A DNA stretch of 39,067 bases from Pseudomonadota bacterium. Its GTDB lineage: Bacteria > Pseudomonadota > Gammaproteobacteria > Burkholderiales > Casimicrobiaceae. The stretch lies in contig JAFEDD010000017.1 of NCBI GenBank assembly GCA_018241765.1, positions 1 to 39,067 on the forward strand. The letters are read 5' to 3'. The translations under genes were made by a program, and so were the position numbers. Below are positions 1 to 8,160 of this stretch, in pieces (within the stretch, counting starts at the first letter, position 1; each line of letters begins with the position of its first letter). The notes beneath the pieces are model-generated. The model worked only from the letters and a program-made list of their open reading frames with translations. It did no database searches and was not told the DNA's origin.

Positions 1-27
1 TTTGTACCAAGAAGAGCGAAACACTGC
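1..27 (-). repeat. Terminal fragment of the MITE-like hairpin element
   Basis: These 27 bases are an exact reverse-complement match to the left end of the hairpin element at 24377-24540 (bases about 24384-24410, including the string GTACCAAGAAGAGCGAAAC read on this strand). The match stops after CACTGC, where the complete copy continues to its CTAG end, so either this copy has a different end or the terminal bases have decayed. The rest of the element, if present, lies left of the window. The identity is seen directly; calling it a second element copy is inference. Confidence 0.7.
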
Positions 28-149
28 GCTTGGTCGCCACGCGATACTGAAACGACCGGCACGCGGCGATGGGGTCGACGCGCGGCGCGAGCGTAGCGCA
101 GCGACGGCACGGCTGACGTTGCGCCGGCCATGGCTTTTCAGCAAAAAGC

Positions 150-229
150 GCATCCACGACGGGCTTGGCGCGCGATTTGCCAATATCTCGACATTGCCTG
201 AAACATCGTGCCAAGCCCGTTGTGGACGC
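150..229. repeat. Dispersed palindromic element, copy A
   Basis: A 20-base arm at 150-169 (GCATCCACGACGGGCTTGGC) is matched in reverse complement, with two mismatches, at 210-229. The 40-base loop resembles the loops of copies B (16278-16404) and C (33510-33601), including a conserved TCGAC. The element would form a long hairpin. It lies in the non-coding stretch upstream of the kinase gene at 311. Apart from this and the fragment at 1-27, I see no gene in 1-310. Confidence 0.75.
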
Positions 230-310
230 CATTTGCGACAAAAGCTGATGCATCGTTCGGGCGCGGTCGGACGCGACGACACGCCTTCGCGCGGGCTGCG
301 AGCGACGACA

Positions 311-835
311 ATGGCGGTTTCATCGTCTCGCCGTGTCGCGTCGCCCGTGTTCGAAAGCCTCGATCTGACACCCCTCGCCGAGTTCGATTGCGTGCTGCTG
401 CGCGGCTTGCCCGGCAGCGGCAAGAGCACGCTCGCGCAGGCGCTGGCGGCGCGTCATGGCTTCGTGCATCTCGAGGCCGACGGGCATCTGTCGGTCGCGG
501 GCGTCTACCGCTTCGATCCGGCGCGGCTGGCCGATGCCCATGCGCTGGTGACGCGCGGCACCGTCGAGGCCTTGCAGGCCGGCGGGCGCGTGGTGGTGGC
601 CAACACCCATGTACGGCTGTGGGAGATGGCAGCGACGGTGGGGGCGGCGGCGCTGACCGGGCGGCGGCTCGTGGTCGTCGAATGTACGGGCGCGTTTGGC
701 AACGTGCACGCGGTGCCCGCCGCCACGCTCGAGCGCATGCGCGAGCGCTGGCAGGCGCTGCCGCCGACGCTGGCGGCGAGCGCATTTCGTTTCGACGGCT
801 TGAAACTGGCCGCAGTGAACCCAAATCCGCCTTGA
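311..835 (+). CDS. P-loop ATP-binding protein, N4BP2L/polynucleotide-kinase-like
   Basis: This 174-residue protein is a single small P-loop kinase domain. The Walker A motif GLPGSGKST is at residues 32-40. It is followed by a GVYRFDP...LADAHAL segment, a strand ending VVVANTHVRLWEM, and NVHAVP...LERMRERW near the C-terminus. This order (LPGSGKST; G-Y-F-dP; AH; N-T-x-x-W-E-M; H-x-V-P; M-x-x-R-W) is that of the N4BP2/N4BP2L1 and polynucleotide-kinase-like P-loop family, which transfers phosphate to nucleic acids or other substrates. The family usually has D-N-T where this has A-N-T. The substrate cannot be read from the sequence. The ATG at 311 is preferred because the frame upstream runs through the palindromic repeat and has no protein-like character. 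It is followed 57 bp later by dnaJ in the same direction, so the two may be co-transcribed. Confidence 0.75.
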   Translation: MAVSSSRRVASPVFESLDLTPLAEFDCVLLRGLPGSGKSTLAQALAARHGFVHLEADGHLSVAGVYRFDPARLADAHALVTRGTVEALQAGGRVVVANTHVRLWEMAATVGAAALTGRRLVVVECTGAFGNVHAVPAATLERMRERWQALPPTLAASAFRFDGLKLAAVNPNPP

Positions 836-892
836 TCGATCGACTTGGACGGCACCGCGGGGCACCACCGCTGTGTGGTGCGACACGGCAGC

Positions 893-2020
893 ATGGCAAA
901 AAAAGACTTCTACAGTGTCCTCGGGGTGGCGAAAACCGCGTCGGACGACGACATCAAAAAGGCCTATCGCAAGCTCGCGATGAAGCACCACCCGGATCGC
1001 AATCCGGATGACAAGGCGGCCGAGGAAGCGTTCAAGGAGGCCAAGGAGGCCTACGAAATCCTCTCCGACCCCGCCAAGCGCGCAGCCTACGATCAATACG
1101 GCCACGCCGGCGTCGACCCGCAGGCCGGCGCGGGCTTCGGTGGCTTTGCCGGCGGCGGTTTCGGCGACGCCTTCGGTGACATCTTCGGCGAAATCTTCGG
1201 CGGCGGTCGTGCGCGCCAGCAGCGGCCCGATGCGCCGACGCGCGGCTCCGATCTGCGCTACAACCTGGAAATCACGCTGGAAGAAGCGGCGCGCGGCACC
1301 ACCACCAAGCTGCGCATTCCGACCACCGAGCCGTGCAACGTCTGCCACGGCACGGGCGCCGAGAAGGGGCACGACCCCGAAACCTGTCCGACCTGCAAGG
1401 GCGCGGGCGCCGTCCGTGTCTCGCAGGGATTTTTCTCGGTGCAGCAAACCTGCCCGCAGTGTCGCGGCAGTGGCAAGATCGTCAAGCACCCCTGCAAGAG
1501 CTGCCACGGCGCGGGCGTCACCAAGAAGTCGAAGACACTGGAGGTGAAGATTCCCGCCGGCGTCGACACCGACGACCGCATCCGCCTGAGCGGCGAGGGC
1601 GAGCCCGGAACTCGGGGCGGCCCCCCCGGCGATCTCTACGTCGTCGTGCAGCTCAAGCCGCACTCCGTGTTCCAGCGCGATGGCGCCGATCTGCACTGCG
1701 AGATGCCGATCTCCTTCACCACGGCCGCGCTCGGCGGCGAGCTCGAAATCCCGACGCTCGACGGCAAGGCGATGCTCAAGATTCCGGCCGAATCGCAGAC
1801 CGGGCAGGTGTTCCGGCTCAAGAACAAGGGCATTCGTCCCGTGCGCGGCAGCGTGACGGGCGATCTCTACTGCCATGTGCAGGTCGAGACGCCGGTCAAC
1901 CTGACCGCGCGGCAGAAAGAATTGCTGCGCGAATTCGAGGAAATCCGCGAGCAGCACGCGGCCAAGCAAAGCCCGAAGCAAAAGGGCTTCTTCGACAAGC
2001 TGCGCGAATTCTTCGAATAG
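893..2020 (+). CDS. dnaJ: Chaperone protein DnaJ
   Basis: DnaJ is the Hsp40 co-chaperone that delivers unfolded proteins to DnaK and stimulates its ATPase in the cytoplasm. The 375-residue length is normal for the full type I protein. The J domain (residues 1-70) has the essential HPD at 33-35. A Gly/Phe-rich linker follows (about 75-110). The zinc region contains all four CxxCxGxG repeats ([32 protein letters not shown]), then the C-terminal substrate-binding domains. The start [12 protein letters not shown] matches the family exactly, so ATG 893 is chosen over the in-frame codon at 845. The usual partner dnaK is not the adjacent upstream gene here: a small P-loop kinase is. No heat-shock promoter is obvious in the 57-bp gap. 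Confidence 0.98.
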   Translation: MAKKDFYSVLGVAKTASDDDIKKAYRKLAMKHHPDRNPDDKAAEEAFKEAKEAYEILSDPAKRAAYDQYGHAGVDPQAGAGFGGFAGGGFGDAFGDIFGEIFGGGRARQQRPDAPTRGSDLRYNLEITLEEAARGTTTKLRIPTTEPCNVCHGTGAEKGHDPETCPTCKGAGAVRVSQGFFSVQQTCPQCRGSGKIVKHPCKSCHGAGVTKKSKTLEVKIPAGVDTDDRIRLSGEGEPGTRGGPPGDLYVVVQLKPHSVFQRDGADLHCEMPISFTTAALGGELEIPTLDGKAMLKIPAESQTGQVFRLKNKGIRPVRGSVTGDLYCHVQVETPVNLTARQKELLREFEEIREQHAAKQSPKQKGFFDKLREFFE

Positions 2021-2135
2021 CCCGCGACGCGATGGGTGCGGCGTACGTATCGGAGCAATCCGAACGTGATTCGCGCGCCCGTGCCTGCGCACACGACGAT
2101 GGTAAAAGCGAAGACATTGCTCCATCGCACCTTCC

Positions 2136-5100
2136 ATGAGCGCGCCGTCGTCAACTCCCGCTCCTCCCGTCGAACATCCGGTCGCCGCCGCGGCACCGGC
2201 GACGCCGCCGGGGGCACCGACGCCGGCGCCCAAGCGCCGCCGTGTGCTGCACCTGCGCACGCTGCTCACGGTGCCCTTCGTGCTCCTGATCGTGCTGCCG
2301 GCGGTGATCATCGCCGGTACGCTGCTCTACACCGGATTGCGCGCGGTCGACGTGCTGTCGCGGCAACTGATGGACGACATCTCGGCGCGCGTCGGGCAGG
2401 CGGCCGTGCATCAGCTCGAGGAGGCCGCCGTCACGCTGCGCTCGACCTTCCCCGCAGCCGACGACAACTTCAACGCCTCGATCGATCTCTTCACCGACGA
2501 TGAGCGGCTCGAACGCAAGCTCTTCGAGCTGACGGCCGAGGCGCGCACCACGAGCTATCTCTACTTCGGGCGCGAGAACGGCAGCTTCGTCGGCGTCGAC
2601 CGTGGCCGCCCCGGCGCCCGCGCCGCAGCCACCGTGCGCCTGCAGCAGGTCGGCGGCGTGCCGCGCACCATCTACTCGTCGCGCCAGCCCGGCGACCGCA
2701 CGCGACTCATCGAAACCGAGAACCGCGTCTACGATGCCCGCGAGCGCATCTGGTATCGGCTCGCCAAATCGTCACTGCGGCTGACCTGGGCGCCGGTCTA
2801 CGTCTCGTTCGCCAGCGGCGCGCTGGTCACGACCGCCGCGCAGCCCGTCATCAGCCAAAGCGGCACGCTCTATGGCGTGCTCGCCGCCGACGTCGAACTC
2901 GCCGAGCTCAGCAACTTCATGAAGAGCGTCGCCGTCAGCGCCAACGGCGTCGCCTTCATCCTCGATCACGAAGGCATGCTGGTCGCGTCCTCCACGACGG
3001 AGGCGCCGTTTCGCAACGAGGGCGGCGTGCAAAAGCGGGTCGCGGCGCGCGACAGCGAATCCGAACTGGTGCGCGAGTCGTCGCAATGGTGGCGCGGCAA
3101 CGGGCGCAACGCCACGCAGTGGCCCGCCATCGCCTCGATCAACGTCGGCGGCGAGCGCGTGGACGTGGCGTCGCGCCGCGTGAGCGGCATCGAGGGGATC
3201 GACTGGGACATCGTGGTCGCCGTGCCGCGCAGCGACTTCACGGCGCCGATCGTGAAGAACGCGCTCAGCATGTTCGCGGTCATTCTGGTGGCACTGGCGG
3301 CGGCGCTGATGCTCGGGCTTTGGGTGCTGCGCCGCGTCACCCACGACGTCGATCTCCTGGTCGCGGCGACCCGCGATGTGTCGAGCAACGGTCTGCCGCG
3401 CGGGGATCGCGCAGTGACCACGCTGGCCGAAACCGGCGTCCTCGCCGATGCCTTTTCGGACATGGTGGCGCGGCTGCGGCAGTCGCTCGTCACCATCGGC
3501 GCGCAGAACGAACGCTTCGCCCAGCTCAACGCCACGCTCGAGCACCGCGTCGAGCGGCGCACGACGCAGCTCGGCGAGCAGAACCTCACGCTGACCGAAG
3601 AGATCATCCGCCGCGAGCGGCTCGAGCGCGACCTGCGCCAGACCACGCAGGCGGCCGAGAAGGCTGCCGCCGACAAGGCGCGCTTTCTCGCCATTCTGAG
3701 CCACGAACTGCGTACGCCGCTGCAGGCGGTGGTTGGCGCCGGATACCTGCTCTCGCGCGGCAACGCCGACGGCGATCGCGGCGAACAGGTCGCGATCATC
3801 GAGGCGGCCAGCAAGTCGCTGCTGACACTGATCGATGGCGTGCTGTCCTATTCGCGGCTCGAAGCGGGCGTGGTGACGCCGGTGCTCGGCAGCTTCGCGC
3901 TGCGCGAGTGCATCGACGAAGCCTCGCGCATCGTGCGCGCAGCCTATGACCGCCCCGAGGTGCGCTGGCTGGTGACGGTGGACCCTGCGGTGCCGACACG
4001 GGTGCACACCGACGCCGGCATGCTGCGTCAGGTGTTGGTGAATCTGCTCGGAAACGCGCTGAAATTCACCCGCGTCGGCGCCATCCGCCTTGCCGTGACG
4101 CTCGACGCCGCGGCGGGCGGCAACGACGTGCTCGCGCTGCGCTTCGAGGTCCGTGACGACGGCCCCGGCATCGACCGCCAGACGCAGCAACGCCTGTTCC
4201 AACCCTTCCAGCAGGGCGCCGACGCGACCGGCATCGAACGCGACGCCGATGGCGGCACGCAGGCCCAGGGCAGCGGCCTCGGCCTCGTCATCTGCTCGTT
4301 GCTGGTCAAGGCGCTGGGGGGCACCATCACCATGACGAGCGAGCCCGGACAGGGAACCACGATGACGTTTACCGTTTTGGCGCAAGCCGACTCCACGGCG
4401 GGTGGTCCATCCGCGCTGCCGGCCGAGCGCCCGGCGCGAGGCGCGATCGCTGCCGGCGCGGCCACGGCGGTGGTGGCCGCCGCAGCCACGACCGTGCGTC
4501 GCGCGTTGCACGTGCTCGTGGTCGAAGACAACGACGTCAACCGCGAACTGCTCGGCATCATGCTGCGCGAACTCGGGCACACCGTGAGCGGCGCCGCCGA
4601 CGGCGAGGCGGCGATCGTGGCCTGTGATGCGGAGTCGTTCGACGTCGTGCTGATGGATCTGAATCTGCCGCGCCTGGGCGGACTGGAAGCCACGCGACGC
4701 ATTCTCCGCCGCTACGCCGACCGCGGCACGCTGCCGACGGCGCCGGTCGTCGTCGCGCTGACCGCAAGCGTGAGCGAAGCCGACCGCGCGCTGTGCGCGG
4801 CGGCCGGCATGCGCGGCTTCCTGAGCAAGCCCGCCACCGTGTTCAGTCTCGATCAGGCGCTGCGCGAAGCGCTGCATCAGCGCGAGGCGCTGGCGTCACC
4901 GCCGTCCAGCGTGCCGGCCATCGCGCTGCTCGACCTCGACACGCTCTCCTCGCTCGTCGAACTCGATGCGCGGGCGCCGGAGCCGTTTCTCGACCGTCTG
5001 CTCCGCCGCTTTCTCGATCGACTGCCCGACGACGTCGCGGGCATCGTGCGCGAACGGCAGGCGGGCGATGCCCGTGCCGTGGCGCGCGGCGCGCACGCGC

Positions 5101-5276
5101 TGGCCGGCGCGGCGTCCGCCGTGGGGGCGGTGGCGCTGGCGCGCGCAGCGCGGGCGATCAGCGAGGCGCCTGGCAGTGGTGAGGTCGCCTCGCTGCACGC
5201 ATTGGCCGACGCCACGGTGGAAGCCTTCGCCCAGTGGCACGCACGCCGTGGCGACGGCAACGGCAACGGCGGCTGA
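2136..5276 (+). CDS. Hybrid sensor histidine kinase with receiver and HPt domains
   Basis: A 1046-residue inner-membrane sensor. A proline/alanine-rich N-terminus leads to a membrane helix at about 43-66, a large periplasmic region (about 70-370) resembling a Cache sensor, a second helix (about 375-398), HAMP and coiled coil. The HisKA dimerisation domain follows, with phosphoacceptor H523 in LSHELRTP, then an ATPase domain with glycine-rich loops (DDGPGID, GSGLGL). A receiver domain carries D841 in VLMDLNLP. The C-terminal helical domain has H987 in GAHALAGAAS, which fits an HPt. A full H-D-H relay is therefore present in one chain. The ligand is unknown. The response-regulator gene 124 bp downstream is the likely output partner. 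The start at 2136 gives a sensible cytoplasmic N-terminus; no strong ribosome-binding site is visible. Confidence 0.93.
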   Translation: MSAPSSTPAPPVEHPVAAAAPATPPGAPTPAPKRRRVLHLRTLLTVPFVLLIVLPAVIIAGTLLYTGLRAVDVLSRQLMDDISARVGQAAVHQLEEAAVTLRSTFPAADDNFNASIDLFTDDERLERKLFELTAEARTTSYLYFGRENGSFVGVDRGRPGARAAATVRLQQVGGVPRTIYSSRQPGDRTRLIETENRVYDARERIWYRLAKSSLRLTWAPVYVSFASGALVTTAAQPVISQSGTLYGVLAADVELAELSNFMKSVAVSANGVAFILDHEGMLVASSTTEAPFRNEGGVQKRVAARDSESELVRESSQWWRGNGRNATQWPAIASINVGGERVDVASRRVSGIEGIDWDIVVAVPRSDFTAPIVKNALSMFAVILVALAAALMLGLWVLRRVTHDVDLLVAATRDVSSNGLPRGDRAVTTLAETGVLADAFSDMVARLRQSLVTIGAQNERFAQLNATLEHRVERRTTQLGEQNLTLTEEIIRRERLERDLRQTTQAAEKAAADKARFLAILSHELRTPLQAVVGAGYLLSRGNADGDRGEQVAIIEAASKSLLTLIDGVLSYSRLEAGVVTPVLGSFALRECIDEASRIVRAAYDRPEVRWLVTVDPAVPTRVHTDAGMLRQVLVNLLGNALKFTRVGAIRLAVTLDAAAGGNDVLALRFEVRDDGPGIDRQTQQRLFQPFQQGADATGIERDADGGTQAQGSGLGLVICSLLVKALGGTITMTSEPGQGTTMTFTVLAQADSTAGGPSALPAERPARGAIAAGAATAVVAAAATTVRRALHVLVVEDNDVNRELLGIMLRELGHTVSGAADGEAAIVACDAESFDVVLMDLNLPRLGGLEATRRILRRYADRGTLPTAPVVVALTASVSEADRALCAAAGMRGFLSKPATVFSLDQALREALHQREALASPPSSVPAIALLDLDTLSSLVELDARAPEPFLDRLLRRFLDRLPDDVAGIVRERQAGDARAVARGAHALAGAASAVGAVALARAARAISEAPGSGEVASLHALADATVEAFAQWHARRGDGNGNGG

Positions 5277-5399
5277 GTGCCGGGCGCGTCGCGTCGGGCC
5301 CCTGCGGACGCATGGTGACGCCATAAGAGCCGTCTGAAAGCGTGCCGTTGGCATCGACTATGCACATTTTCGGGGCGAATTGAACGAAAATGGCGCCCA

Positions 5400-6038
5400 A
5401 TGAACACGAGCGCGACTGCGATGAAGCCTCCTATCCGTGTTGCCATTGCCGATGACCATCCGATCGTCCGCGCCGGTCTGCGCGGCATTTTGTCGTCCGA
5501 CCCCGGCATCGAGGTCGTCGGCGAAGCCGAGGATGGCGTCGGTGCCGTGGCGCTGGTGCGCAAGGGCGGCATCGATGTCATGATGCTCGACCTCGCCATG
5601 CCGGGCCGCGCCGGGCTGACCCTGCTGCGGCAGGTTCTCGACGAGGCGGCGGACCTGCGCGTCGTCGTCTTCACCACGTACGTCGCCGGGTCGCACCGAG
5701 ACCGCGCGATGGCGATCGGCGCCAGCGCCTACCTCGCCAAGGACGCGCGGCCGAACGAGATTCTCGCGGCCATCACCCAGGCGATGGTGCGCCCGGTGCA
5801 GCGCCGCCTGGACGCCGAGTCGGGGCCGCCGCACACGGAGCTCTCGATTCGCCAGTACGACGTCCTCATGCGCCTCGTGCGCGGTGAATCGGTGACCGGC
5901 ATCGCCAACGACCTGCACCTCAGCGTGAAGACCGTGAGCACGCACAAGATCACCATCCAGAAGCGGCTTGGCGCGAAATCGGTCGTCGATCTCGTTCGCT
6001 ACGCCGTCGAGCACGGACTGGTCAGCGCATCGGGCTGA
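5400..6038 (+). CDS. NarL/FixJ-family response regulator
   Basis: A 212-residue two-component transcription regulator. The receiver domain (residues about 12-130) has the acidic pair DD at 18-19, the phosphorylatable D64 in MMLDLAMPG and the conserved lysine in YLAKDA. A LuxR-type helix-turn-helix fills the C-terminus (about 145-210: LSIRQYDVLMRL...VTGIANDLHLSVKTVSTHK). It most likely receives phosphate from the HPt domain of the hybrid kinase just upstream. The 123-bp gap could hold its own promoter. A second in-frame ATG at 5421 (MKPPIRVAIADDHP) is an equally plausible start and would remove seven residues. Target genes are not indicated. Confidence 0.95.
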   Translation: MNTSATAMKPPIRVAIADDHPIVRAGLRGILSSDPGIEVVGEAEDGVGAVALVRKGGIDVMMLDLAMPGRAGLTLLRQVLDEAADLRVVVFTTYVAGSHRDRAMAIGASAYLAKDARPNEILAAITQAMVRPVQRRLDAESGPPHTELSIRQYDVLMRLVRGESVTGIANDLHLSVKTVSTHKITIQKRLGAKSVVDLVRYAVEHGLVSASG

Positions 6039-6129
6039 TCGTCGCCATCGGGCCCGCTCGCCCGTCGCGGGTAGCATTGCAGCCTGCTGTAGCCACTCCG
6101 GCGCCGCATCGGCGCCGTCTCCCCGCATC

Positions 6130-7353
6130 ATGACCGCCTCGCAACGCATCACGCGCGCGCTGATCGCCGTGTCGCTGATCCTCGGCATCGCCATGGGCAC
6201 GCGCAACGCCTTCTCCGGCCTCTTTCTGCAACCGATCTCCGCGGACATGGGGTGGGGGCGCGAGGTGTTCTCGCTCGCCGTGGCGTTGCAGAATCTGGTT
6301 TGGGGCGCGGCGCAGCCCTTCGTCGGCTATGTCGCCGACCGCTACGGTGCGCGCCGTGTGCTGCTCGCCGGCGCCGTGCTCTACGCCATCGGGCTCGGCT
6401 GGTCCGCGATGCTCACGGACACGACGACGCTGCTGCTCGCCGGCGGCGTGTTGATGGGCGTCGCCATTGCCTGCACCACCTATTCCGTCGCTTACAGCGT
6501 GCTTGGAAAGATGGTGCCGCCGGAGCGCCGCGCCTGGGCGTTCGGCATCAGCGCGGCGGCCGGCTCGTTCGGGCAGTTCTTCATGATTCCCGTCGGCCAG
6601 ATCGTCATCACCCACTACGGGTGGGCGGCAGCGCTCGCCGGGCTCGCGTTGATCACCGCGACGATCGCCCCGCTCGGCTGGTACTTCGCGCGGCTCGGGG
6701 AGGCGGGCAAGCTGCCACAACCGACGACTTCGACGCACGTCGCCGCCGCCGACGCGCTGCGCCGCGCGTTCGCCGATCGCAGCTATCTGCTGCTCACGCT
6801 CGGCTACTTCGTCTGCGGCTTTCAGGTCGTGTTCATCGGCGCGCATCTGGTGCCGTATCTGATCGATCGCGGCATCCCGGCCGGCGTCGGCGTGACGGCG
6901 CTCGCGCTGATCGGGCTCTTCAACTGCATCGGCACCTACCTCTCGGGCGTGCTCGCCGGCCACATACCCAAGCGCTACGTGCTGTCACTGATCTACCTGC
7001 TGCGTTCGATCGCCATCGTCCTCTTCCTCGCGCTGCCGCTCTCCGAGTGGTCGGTATATGCCTTCGCCTCCGCGATCGGGTTCCTGTGGCTGTCCACGGT
7101 GCCGCCGACCAACGCCATCGTCGCCCAGGTCTATGGCGTGCGCTACCTCGGCATGCTCGGCGGCATCGTGTTCCTGTCGCACCAGATCGGCAGCTTTCTT
7201 GGCGCCTGGCTCGGCGGCAAGCTCTACGACAGCACGGGCAGCTACGACATCGTGTGGTGGCTAACCATCGCGCTCGGCATCTTTGCCGCGCTCGTGCACC
7301 TGCCGATCGATGAGCGGGCGCTGGAGAGCCGACGGGCGTCGAAGCCGGCGTAG
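6130..7353 (+). CDS. MFS transporter
   Basis: A 407-residue inner-membrane carrier with about 12 hydrophobic helices. It has the major facilitator signature between helices 2 and 3 (GYVADRYGARRV) and a central hydrophilic loop near residues 195-215. It resembles the monocarboxylate/oxalate-formate antiporter type of MFS protein, but the substrate cannot be assigned. The ATG at 6130 is preferred to the longer frame from 5968, which overlaps the regulator gene. The last residues (about LESRRASKPA plus the stop) lie within a 64-bp segment (7323-7386) that is repeated in the non-coding DNA at 7736-7799, so the C-terminal tail appears to have been supplied or copied by a repeat. Confidence 0.92.
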   Translation: MTASQRITRALIAVSLILGIAMGTRNAFSGLFLQPISADMGWGREVFSLAVALQNLVWGAAQPFVGYVADRYGARRVLLAGAVLYAIGLGWSAMLTDTTTLLLAGGVLMGVAIACTTYSVAYSVLGKMVPPERRAWAFGISAAAGSFGQFFMIPVGQIVITHYGWAAALAGLALITATIAPLGWYFARLGEAGKLPQPTTSTHVAAADALRRAFADRSYLLLTLGYFVCGFQVVFIGAHLVPYLIDRGIPAGVGVTALALIGLFNCIGTYLSGVLAGHIPKRYVLSLIYLLRSIAIVLFLALPLSEWSVYAFASAIGFLWLSTVPPTNAIVAQVYGVRYLGMLGGIVFLSHQIGSFLGAWLGGKLYDSTGSYDIVWWLTIALGIFAALVHLPIDERALESRRASKPA

Positions 7354-7358
7354 GGCTT

Positions 7359-8073
7359 GTCCCCTCTCCGCTCGTGGGAGAGGGTTGGGGAGAGGGTGAC
7401 GATCATGTTCCAAACACGGGTTGCGGGCGCCACCAGCGCGCTCCGTGGCCGCGCGGGGCCAGTCACTTTTCTTGCTTCGCCAAGAAAAGTAACCAAAAGA
7501 AGGCGACCCCAGGGATTCGCCTGTTTCCTGCGGTGCTCGCAACGCGCGGGACCCGCACAAATCGCCCGAAAGTTGCGCTGACGCGCAACCAGTGGGCTCA
7601 TGGTGCGGGTCTACGACCGCGCGTTGCTCCGCTCCTCGGGGCGAATCCATGGGGACCCGGTCGAACCGATGCTGGATCGCTTCGCGATGGGACTTACGGA
7701 AACCCGGATGCGAGCATCCGGGTTCTACGCTGGCTGGAGAGCTGTAGGGCGTCGAAGCGGGCGTAGGGCTTGTCCCCGCTCCCCTCGTGGGAGAGGGAGC
7801 GGAGCGTTTCGCGGTCGTAGATGCGTCGTCGGCACACACTCTGCGTAGCGACAGCGAAGCATTCGTGTGACGTTGACGCATCCCGCGAAACGCGAGCACC
7901 GCAGGAAACAGGCGAATCCCTGGGGTCGCCTTTTCTTTGGTGACTTTCTTTTGGCGAAGCAAAAGAAAGTTACTGCCACGCGCGGCATGAGCGCGCTGGT
8001 GGCGCGCTCAACACGTGTTCGGAACGCAACCGTCACCCTCTCCCTGGCCCTCTCGCCTCACGGGAGAGGGGAC
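7359..8073. repeat. Intergenic inverted-repeat region between the MFS and SNF2 genes
   Basis: Two arms of about 182 bp, 7359-7540 and 7891-8073, are inverted copies of each other at roughly 80 percent identity by eye. They share CTCTCC/GGGAGAGGG runs, CGCCACCAGCGCGCT, a segment containing CTTCGCCAA, and GCGACCCCAGGGATTCGCC. Between them lies a near-perfect 10-bp stem hairpin at 7701-7724 (AACCCGGATG/CATCCGGGTT). A 64-bp direct repeat of the MFS 3-prime end sits at 7736-7799. No convincing gene was found in 7354-8160: open frames on both strands are short, rich in Arg/Gly and follow the repeats. There is no transposase. Sequences of this kind are common non-coding repeats in GC-rich proteobacteria (knowledge); origin by a mobile element is inference. 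Confidence 0.7.
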
Positions 8074-8160
8074 CAGATGCGTTCATGGTTCGACAAGCTC
8101 ACCACGAATGGGGAGAGGCTTTCCAAGCCTTTCGAAGAACCAAACCGCGGGCGTGTCGCG

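Noticed and set aside
320-2311. A 663-codon minus-strand frame across the kinase and dnaJ genes
   Set aside because: It overlaps both real genes in antisense and is a compositional shadow.
2772-4877. A 701-codon minus-strand frame inside the histidine kinase gene
   Set aside because: It is antisense to an intact multi-domain kinase and shows no recognisable motif.
7357-7962. Several 70-230 codon frames in the MFS-SNF2 intergenic region
   Set aside because: They follow inverted and direct repeats on both strands, and none resembles a protein.
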